Source of the DNA: Vibrio aerogenes | GTDB taxonomy: Bacteria > Pseudomonadota > Gammaproteobacteria > Enterobacterales > Vibrionaceae | Reading direction: 5' to 3' | Assembly (NCBI RefSeq): GCF_024346755.1 | Contig: NZ_AP024861.1 | Coordinates: 124,001-188,000 of the forward strand | Length of the DNA: 64,000 nt | Shown here: positions 55,490 through 64,000 of the stretch, piece after piece | How positions within the stretch are numbered: position 1 is the first letter of the stretch | Layout: each line of letters begins with the position of its first letter | The notes under the pieces: model-generated | Told to the model about the DNA's origin: nothing | The model's input: only the letters and a program-made list of their open reading frames with translations | Database searches by the model: none | Translations under genes and position numbers: made by a program

Positions 55490-56599
55490 TTACGATCTTA
55501 CTTCCAGCAACACACCTGCTTCCATATGGTGGGTGTATGGAAACTGGTCAAATAAAGCAAACCTTGAAATCTTATGCGTTTGATTCAATACTTCCAGGTT
55601 CTGCCTCAGTGTTTCAGGATTGCAGGAGATGTACAAAATTCTGGGATATTTCTGGACCATTTTACAGGTATCAATGTCCATACCTGAGCGGGGTGGGTCG
55701 ACGAAAATGGTTTCACACTGATAGCCTTGCAGATCAATATTGGCATCTTTTAGCCGCCGGAATTCTCTTTTTCCTTCCATTGCCTCGGTAAATTCTTCGG
55801 CAGACATACGAATGATTTGCACATTCTCAATATGATTGGCAGCAATATTATATTGGGCTGACTGAACTGATGGTTTTGCCAGCTCGGTTGCCAGAACACG
55901 GTTGAAATTTTGTGCCAGGGCTAAGGAGAAATTACCGTTACCGCAATAGAGTTCCAGCAAATCTCCCTGACTCTCCCGTGTGCAATCCACAGCCCATTCC
56001 AACATTTTTTCAGCGACTTTCCCATTCGGCTGGGTGAAGCTGTTTTCGACTTGCTGATAAATGAATGGCTGGCCGTATACTGAGAGTGTTTCGGTGACAT
56101 AGTCTCTTTCCAGTACCTTTTTGATTTTTCTTGCGCGGCCAATAATATTGATTTGAAATCCATCCTGGATCAGTTGCTGTCTGAGATGGCGGGCTTGTTC
56201 ATCCCATTCATCATTGATTGGCTTGTGGTATAAGAGTGACACCAAAATTTCACCGCTGAGTGTCGAGAGAAAGTCTACCTGAAATAGTTTGTGGCGGAGT
56301 ATATCGGTTGCTTTAATCTTTTCAATTAATGCCGGCATCACCTGGTTAATGAGCAGACTGGCAGCCGGAAACTGGTCAACACGATATTTCTGTTTGGTCG
56401 TCTGATCAAACATGATGTAGTAAAGGTCTTCACCTTCATGCCATACCCGAAACTCAGCTCTCATCCGATAATGTTTTTCCGGAGAGTCAAACACCTCTAG
56501 TTCCGGTGCATTGAAGTCAGCAAACATATTTTTGAGTGTCGAGACTTTTTTTTCCAGTTGCTCCAGGTAAGTTGCAGCATTTGTGTCAGGATTCATCAT
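55490..56599 (-). CDS. trmA: tRNA (uracil-54 C5)-methyltransferase
   Basis: 369 residues. SAM motif [19 protein letters not shown] near residue 216, [16 protein letters not shown] motif ([11 protein letters not shown]) and catalytic Cys in [11 protein letters not shown] near 327. It makes ribothymidine at position 54 of tRNA, and has a role in tRNA folding. Two start ATGs in a row; GAGG lies eight bases before the first. Divergent from btuB and its riboswitch. Confidence 0.96.
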   Translation of the reverse strand: MMNPDTNAATYLEQLEKKVSTLKNMFADFNAPELEVFDSPEKHYRMRAEFRVWHEGEDLYYIMFDQTTKQKYRVDQFPAASLLINQVMPALIEKIKATDILRHKLFQVDFLSTLSGEILVSLLYHKPINDEWDEQARHLRQQLIQDGFQINIIGRARKIKKVLERDYVTETLSVYGQPFIYQQVENSFTQPNGKVAEKMLEWAVDCTRESQGDLLELYCGNGNFSLALAQNFNRVLATELAKPSVQSAQYNIAANHIENVQIIRMSAEEFTEAMEGKREFRRLKDANIDLQGYQCETIFVDPPRSGMDIDTCKMVQKYPRILYISCNPETLRQNLEVLNQTHKISRFALFDQFPYTHHMEAGVLLEVRS

Positions 56600-56764
56600 A
56601 ATTCAGCCTCGTCATCAAAAGGGAAAGTTCAGAAGAGCGCAGATTTTATTCAATTCAGTATTAATGTCTAGTGAATTCATATGTAATCTTTACGGTTAAG
56701 TGCCTTCATGCATAGTGATTCTTCACATCTGGACATCTCTATCAATGCTCAATACTATCTGTCG

Positions 56765-56960
56765 CGGCTGGTGGTTCTGTCATGTGCAGAACTGAAAAGG
56801 GAATCTGGTGCAAATCCAGAACTGACGCGCAGCGGTAAAAGAGAACAAAGGTTGAGTCAACACTGCACTAAATTCATTCATGTGTGGGAAGTTAAACCGG
56901 AGGCGATGAGTAAATCAGCGTTTACACATCATGCTCTTGAGTCCGAAGACCTGCCAGTGA
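56765..56960 (+). promoter_or_regulatory. Cobalamin (B12) riboswitch upstream of btuB
   Basis: Conserved core blocks in order: GAAAAGGGAATCTGGTGC, AAATCCAGAACTGACGCGC, AGCGGTAA, then GAGTCCGAAGACCTGCCA at the 3' side, closing the P1 stem with the 5' CTGG at 56768. It lies 50 bp upstream of the btuB ATG, and would lower BtuB synthesis when adenosylcobalamin is plentiful. An 87-codon frame across it is a shadow. Confidence 0.95.
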
Positions 56961-57009
56961 CCGAAGAATGATTATCTTTCAGACGGACTACGCGATTTAG
57001 GGAATAATA

Positions 57010-58833
57010 ATGAATAAAACATGTTTGGCGATAGCGGTTGCATCGCTGTTTTCGTATGTAGGCAGTACTTATGCAGATGAACCAGTGATTGTATCTGCAA
57101 ACCGATATGAACAATCAGCAGGTACGACTCTGGCTGATGTTGAATTAATCACAAGAGAAGATATCGAAACAACTCAGGCCAAGAGTTTGCCGCAGCTGCT
57201 GCGCCGGTTGGTTGGGATCCAGGTCTTTCAGAATGGAGGCCGGGGACAAAATGCATCACTGAGTGTTCGGGGTACATCTTCTTCACAAGTGTTAGTTTTA
57301 GTGGATGGTGTCCGTTTTGCCCGAGCTGCTAAAGGTGCAGTAGACTTTAACCAAATTCCGTTGAACTATATCCGGAGAATCGAATATATCCGTGGTGCAA
57401 GAGCCTCTCTCTATGGCTCAGAAGCGATCGGTGGTGTGATCAATATTATTACGATTGCCCGATCTGAGCATGAAGTGAAAGAAGTTAATGTGGGCTTGGG
57501 AAGTCTGGATTATAAAGAAATCAATGCAATTGCCGGATTACAGACCACAGAAAAGAGCCAGTTGAATTTAGCGGCTGGTCATGAAAGTACCGACGGTTAC
57601 AATGTGCATCCGCTTACTGGCGTTAATGACAATGATAAACACGGGTTTAAAAGCAGCCATGGCTTGATTGGTTACGTGCATCAGGTTAACGACCATATAC
57701 AGTTATTCAGCCATGCAAGAATGTATCAAAATACCTATCAATATGATGGCAGTTTTTCTTCTTTTCACAGCCTTAAAGAAAGTGAAAAGAAAGATTATGC
57801 GGTCACTCTGGGCGGTAACTTTGAACAGGAACAATTTCATTCATCTCTGATGATGAATACACAGCGTCAGCGGGGGTGGAATTATACTCAATCAACCGGA
57901 AAAGACTCCGGTACAAAAGATAAAGTTCATCAGCAAAATATTCAGTGGAATAGTCACTACGAATTGAACCCTGCAACAGTGGTTGGTGGTGGTATTGACT
58001 GGAGAAATGAATCTTATAGTGATATCAATAACTCGAATAGATTTGATCGTGAAAACTTCGCTGCATATGGCTTTGGATCTTATCAGAAGGAAAAATTGTT
58101 ACTCGAAGCGAGTCTTCGGGGGGATCACAATCAGGAATTTGGTGGGCGTGCAACTTATAACCTTGGGGCCGGATATCAATTTATTCCTGAGTTTGGTCTG
58201 AAATTAAATTATGGCACGGCATTTAAAGCGCCAAATCTATACCAGCAATATGATCCAACATATGGTGAAACAAACCTTAAATCTGAAAAGTCGAAAAATG
58301 CAGAAATATCATTTGAAGGTGATATTCAGGGCATTGGGTGGTCTGTTTCAGCATATAATTATAAGATCGATAATCTGATTGATTATAATCCTTCAACATT
58401 TGTATACATGAATGTGGATGGAGAAACGAATATTAAAGGTGTTGAGTTTACTTCAGAATTTAATACCGGAATCATTCAGCATCAGATTAGTGCAGAATAT
58501 AAGCATGCTGAAGATGAGAATGGTCAACAACTCCAGCGCCGTGCTAAAGAAATGTATAAGTGGAATGCGTTGATTAGTTTCTCTCAACTTGACTGGTCAG
58601 TCAGTTACCAATTTGTTGGTGAACGTCCCGATGTTGACTATAGCTCTTATCCATACAATAACATTGTCTTGGGGGGGTACTCACTTGTTGATACAGCGGT
58701 TAGCTATTATGCCAGTGAATCAGTAACTATAAATGCCCGTATTGATAATCTCTTTGATAAAGAATATGAAACAGCGAAAGGGTATGTATCTCCTGAACGT
58801 GCATACTATCTGAACATTCGATATCAATTTTAG
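57010..58833 (+). CDS. btuB: TonB-dependent vitamin B12 receptor BtuB
   Basis: 607 residues, signal peptide MNKTCLAIAVASLFSYVGSTYA, then TonB box EPVIVSANRYEQ near the mature start. Plug domain about 30-150 (LPQLLRRLVGIQVFQNGGRGQ; LVLVDGVRFARAA), then a 22-strand barrel that ends in YYLNIRYQF with the C-terminal Phe. BtuB imports cobalamin across the outer membrane. Regulated by the riboswitch in front of it. Confidence 0.96.
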   Translation: MNKTCLAIAVASLFSYVGSTYADEPVIVSANRYEQSAGTTLADVELITREDIETTQAKSLPQLLRRLVGIQVFQNGGRGQNASLSVRGTSSSQVLVLVDGVRFARAAKGAVDFNQIPLNYIRRIEYIRGARASLYGSEAIGGVINIITIARSEHEVKEVNVGLGSLDYKEINAIAGLQTTEKSQLNLAAGHESTDGYNVHPLTGVNDNDKHGFKSSHGLIGYVHQVNDHIQLFSHARMYQNTYQYDGSFSSFHSLKESEKKDYAVTLGGNFEQEQFHSSLMMNTQRQRGWNYTQSTGKDSGTKDKVHQQNIQWNSHYELNPATVVGGGIDWRNESYSDINNSNRFDRENFAAYGFGSYQKEKLLLEASLRGDHNQEFGGRATYNLGAGYQFIPEFGLKLNYGTAFKAPNLYQQYDPTYGETNLKSEKSKNAEISFEGDIQGIGWSVSAYNYKIDNLIDYNPSTFVYMNVDGETNIKGVEFTSEFNTGIIQHQISAEYKHAEDENGQQLQRRAKEMYKWNALISFSQLDWSVSYQFVGERPDVDYSSYPYNNIVLGGYSLVDTAVSYYASESVTINARIDNLFDKEYETAKGYVSPERAYYLNIRYQF

Positions 58834-58858
58834 AATTGAATGAATCATATATTATCTC

Positions 58859-58888
58859 TGGTAGCGCAGTTATGCACTGCACTACCAG
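58859..58888 (+). terminator. Hairpin downstream of btuB
   Basis: CTGGTAGCGCAG and CTGCACTACCAG pair with one mismatch, followed by CTTTATAT. Likely a terminator. Confidence 0.55.
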
Positions 58889-59010
58889 CTTTATATAAGC
58901 TGTGCCCCCTTTCTTTAACTTTTACCCCGATATGCCCTGAGAGGCGTTGTCATTTTTTTACTTAAGCGTATTATTCGCGGATAAGTTGTTATATAAATCA
59001 GTTTAATATC

Positions 59011-59802
59011 GTGTCCACATTGGCATCTAACATTCTTATTTTTGATTCCGGAGTCGGTGGATTGTCCGTCTACCAGGAAATCTATCAGCTGTTGCCGCAA
59101 CATAATTATATTTACCTGTTCGATAATGAGGCCTATCCCTATGGGGAATTACCATCCTCGGTTTTATTGCAACGTGTCGGGTTACTCATTGGCAATATGG
59201 TTCGAAGCCATGATATCGATATTGTTATTATTGCCTGTAATACGGCAAGTACGATTGTACTGCCGTCTCTGAGAACGATGCTAAGTATTCCCGTAGTGGG
59301 GGTTGTGCCAGCTATCAAGCCTGCTTGCCTGCTTGCCAGGCATCGTGTCGGTCTTATCGCAACGCCTGCGACGGTTAACAGGCAGTATACCTCGGACTTA
59401 ATCAATGATTTTTCATCCGGAAAAGAAGTGATCAGGCTGGGTTCGACCACATTGGTTGATATTGCAGAGAATAAGATGAGAGGAGAGACTATTGATATTG
59501 ATGAGATACAAAAAGTTCTCCAGCCTGTAATCAACCAAATTGATGTTGCTGTTTTAGGGTGTACCCATTTCCCATTGATCAGAGATGAAATTCAGACTGT
59601 ATTGGGCAGCGAGACACTCCTGATTGATTCTGGTTATGCGATTGCGAAAAGAGTAGAAGGCTTATTGCAGAGCCGCATCTCGCGTCACAGAAGTCAACAT
59701 TTCCTGATGTATGCCAGCGCTACCCCAAATAATCCGGGTGCGCTGGAAGAAACCGTCAGACAGTTAGGATTCAATCGGATTCAATTGATTCCGGCGACTT
59801 AG
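59011..59802 (+). CDS. murI: Glutamate racemase
   Basis: 263 residues from a GTG. Two catalytic cysteines, Cys 76 (IIACNTAS) and Cys 183 (LGCTHFPL), and [10 protein letters not shown] at the N-terminus. It makes D-glutamate for peptidoglycan. Its last 32 bp overlap the last codons of the convergent RRM gene. No clear ribosome site before the GTG, so the start may lie a few codons away. Confidence 0.95.
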   Translation: MSTLASNILIFDSGVGGLSVYQEIYQLLPQHNYIYLFDNEAYPYGELPSSVLLQRVGLLIGNMVRSHDIDIVIIACNTASTIVLPSLRTMLSIPVVGVVPAIKPACLLARHRVGLIATPATVNRQYTSDLINDFSSGKEVIRLGSTTLVDIAENKMRGETIDIDEIQKVLQPVINQIDVAVLGCTHFPLIRDEIQTVLGSETLLIDSGYAIAKRVEGLLQSRISRHRSQHFLMYASATPNNPGALEETVRQLGFNRIQLIPAT

Positions 59803-60223
59803 GATCATTTGCTACACGAACTTTTAATGTTCTGTCCATGTAATTATGTTCATTCAGATTCTCCAGTGCTCTGGGTGCATCTGATGCAGGCATAACCACA
59901 AAACCAAATCCGCGTCGTTTTCCTGTCCGTTTATCTTTCATTAAGCGAACTGCAAAAACATCACCATACTGAGCAAATAAGGTTTTCACATTCGACTCAT
60001 TTGCTTTGTAGGGTAGATTTCCTACATATAAAGTGGTCGTTTTACTCTGAGATTGTTCTGCTGACGGAGCCTTAGCGACACGTGTGTTCAAAAAAAACAG
60101 CACAGTCGCACCTATAGTGCCGGCGAGAAATGCAAAAAATGAGGGAAGCGTTATCTGAGATAATATAGCAACACCTACAATGCTATATACGGCCACCCAT
60201 AAAACGGTTTTATTTAAATTCAT
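59771..60223 (-). CDS. Membrane-anchored RNA-binding (RRM) protein
   Basis: 150 residues. Two N-terminal membrane segments ([18 protein letters not shown] and [17 protein letters not shown], about residues 8-45), a short linker rich in Ser/Ala/Gln, then one RRM: RNP2 [10 protein letters not shown] and RNP1 [10 protein letters not shown]. The C-terminus is acidic. Bacterial RRM proteins of this type occur next to the rrn operon after murI in Vibrio. An RNA-binding domain tied to the membrane is unusual; its targets are not known. Confidence 0.9.
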   Translation of the reverse strand: MNLNKTVLWVAVYSIVGVAILSQITLPSFFAFLAGTIGATVLFFLNTRVAKAPSAEQSQSKTTTLYVGNLPYKANESNVKTLFAQYGDVFAVRLMKDKRTGKRRGFGFVVMPASDAPRALENLNEHNYMDRTLKVRVANDPKSPESIESD

Positions 60224-60411
60224 ATTGGAATACTACTTATCAATTAATAAGAAAGCTGAATAATTATAAAAAAAAGAACAGATATATGAATCTTACGTTT
60301 ATGTATGGTGTTTTTCCAATCAATCGCTGTGATTGTCTTCAAAGGTTATAACATTAATTTACCTGGATTGTGTGATTATTGTCCAAACAAATAAAAAACA
60401 TAAAAAAGTAC

Positions 60412-60553
60412 TTGCCAGATATAATTACTCCCCTATAATGCGCCCCACTGACACGGGATGGCGGCAACAACAGCCTGAACGATGTGAGTCCGGTCAGGGC
60501 TTAAAAGGAAAATTTAAAAAAGTGTTTGACACTGATAATTATCCCGCTAGAAT
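60412..60553 (+). promoter_or_regulatory. Tandem promoters of the rRNA operon
   Basis: P1: TTGCCA (60412-60417), 16 bp, TATAAT (60434-60439), then a GC-rich discriminator GCGCCCC that fits stringent control. P2: TTGACA (60526-60531), 16 bp, TAGAAT (60548-60553), with an A/T-rich UP-like stretch before it. Confidence 0.88.
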
Positions 60554-60586
60554 GACCGCCTCTTCGAAGCAATGCTGAGAAGAGCA

Positions 60587-60599
60587 GCTCTTTAACAAT
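60587..60599 (+). promoter_or_regulatory. boxA antitermination site of the rrn leader
   Basis: GCTCTTTAACAAT is the rRNA boxA bound by NusB/S10. A second copy stands before 23S at about 62590. Confidence 0.85.
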
Positions 60600-60773
60600 A
60601 TAAACCAATCAATCTGTGTGGGTACTCGTTAACAGATATCTTATAAAAAGATTTATCAGTGAATGAGTGACCAAATCGATATCTCTGATGAGATATTGGC
60701 ACAGTCAATTCGATATTACGATGTAATATCACAGTATTCATTGAGCAGAAGCTCCGGCTTCAGAAAAAACTTT

Positions 60774-62314
<1,541 letters not shown>

Positions 62315-62373
62315 ACGATAAAGATACGTTGATGAGTGCTCACACAGATTGATTTGGTTTAGAAAGAGTCGTT

Positions 62374-62450
62374 GGGTCTGTAGCTCAGGTGGTTAGAGCG
62401 TTCGCCTGATAAGCGAGAGGTCGGTGGTTCAAGTCCACTCAGACCCACCA
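62374..62450 (+). tRNA. ileT: tRNA-Ile (GAU anticodon)
   Basis: 77 bases, ends in encoded CCA; anticodon GAT in CCTGATAAG. In the 16S-23S spacer, the common place for it. Confidence 0.98.
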
Positions 62451-62459
62451 ATCACATAC

Positions 62460-62535
62460 GGGGCTATAGCTCAGCTGGGAGAGCGCCTGCCTTGCACGCA
62501 GGAGGTCTGCGGTTCGATCCCGCATAGCTCCACCA
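62460..62535 (+). tRNA. alaT: tRNA-Ala (UGC anticodon)
   Basis: 76 bases with CCA; anticodon TGC in CCTTGCACG. Nine bases after tRNA-Ile. Confidence 0.98.
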
Positions 62536-62589
62536 TTTTAAAGCATATTTGGTGAAGTGTGTTTTAAAATGGTTTGTATTAACAAATCA

Positions 62590-62602
62590 AGCTCTTTAAC
62601 AA
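62590..62602 (+). promoter_or_regulatory. boxA before 23S rRNA
   Basis: AGCTCTTTAACAATTT, the second antitermination site of the operon, in the spacer (62536-62824), which otherwise shows only the inverted sequences around 23S used by RNase III. Confidence 0.8.
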
Positions 62603-62824
62603 TTTGGAAAGCTGACAAAGCAGTTCTTGTTTATTTGAAATAAGAATTGTTTGTAAAAGTTCTCAAAGTATTCATATATGAATACACCAAACACATTCAA
62701 GTGTTCTTGGCTTCTGCTTTAAGCAGAAGAAAAAATTTGAGTCCGGCAAAATCAAAGTCTGCATCATGTTTAAATAATTGCAGACACCTTGGTTGTTTGA
62801 CTGTAAGACCCTTTGGGGTTGTAT

Positions 62825-64000
<1,176 letters not shown>

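Noticed and set aside
56708..56971. Frame of 87 codons upstream of btuB
   Set aside because: It lies over the conserved cobalamin riboswitch core.

Overview
The window is a chromosomal segment of a gamma-proteobacterium of the family Vibrionaceae, most likely a Vibrio. The evidence is the 16S/tRNA-Ile/tRNA-Ala/23S operon, the rsmD | ftsY-ftsE-ftsX-rpoH block, the sthA | fabR-yijD | trmA | btuB-murI-rrn block (the order I recall for Vibrio cholerae chromosome I), a CsrB-type RNA with a GacA/UvrY(VarA) box, and a sigma-54 hcp promoter. I cannot assign a species from the sequence alone.

Left third (1-14 kb) is accessory or variable: an RNA-repair cluster (slipin C-terminus, a stand-alone slipin-N-like protein, RtcB), a periplasmic binding protein paired with a chemoreceptor, CHAD, WYL, VOC and Nudix genes, an exported AroQ-type chorismate mutase, small exported proteins, and a secreted beta-mannanase with a cellulose-binding module. 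Just beyond the mannanase, on the minus strand, lies an unlabelled CsrB-like RNA (about 12224-11920) with 18 GGA motifs, a strong terminator and a perfect TGTAAG-N6-CTTACA box upstream.

14-27 kb carries rarD, two tandem HD-GYP phosphodiesterases, recQ, a MASE1-GGDEF cyclase, two tandem paralogous exported alpha/beta-hydrolases and an orphan hcp with a sigma-54 promoter and palindromic upstream sites. This part also holds two families of dispersed intergenic repeats. 27-33 kb holds part of a catechol siderophore locus (Fes-like lipoprotein and entA on the minus strand, entC-entE on the plus strand) arranged around a Fur-box-like site. The carrier protein/isochorismatase (EntB) and the NRPS genes are not in the window.

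33-60 kb is mostly core genome: yigL-pldB | rhtB, an EAL-HDOD protein, dps, a newly spotted 26-residue membrane microprotein, yhgN, rsmD, ftsYEX-rpoH, a decayed IS200, glpEG, a FliL-like gene, ubiCA, plsB, lexA with two SOS boxes, sthA, fabR-yijD, trmA, a cobalamin riboswitch with btuB, murI and a membrane-anchored RRM protein. The window ends in a ribosomal RNA operon with two tandem promoters; the 23S gene runs off the right edge.

Themes that recur are c-di-GMP turnover (four genes), secreted carbohydrate/lipid hydrolysis, iron and B12 uptake, and post-transcriptional control (RtcB, CsrB, riboswitch, RRM protein).
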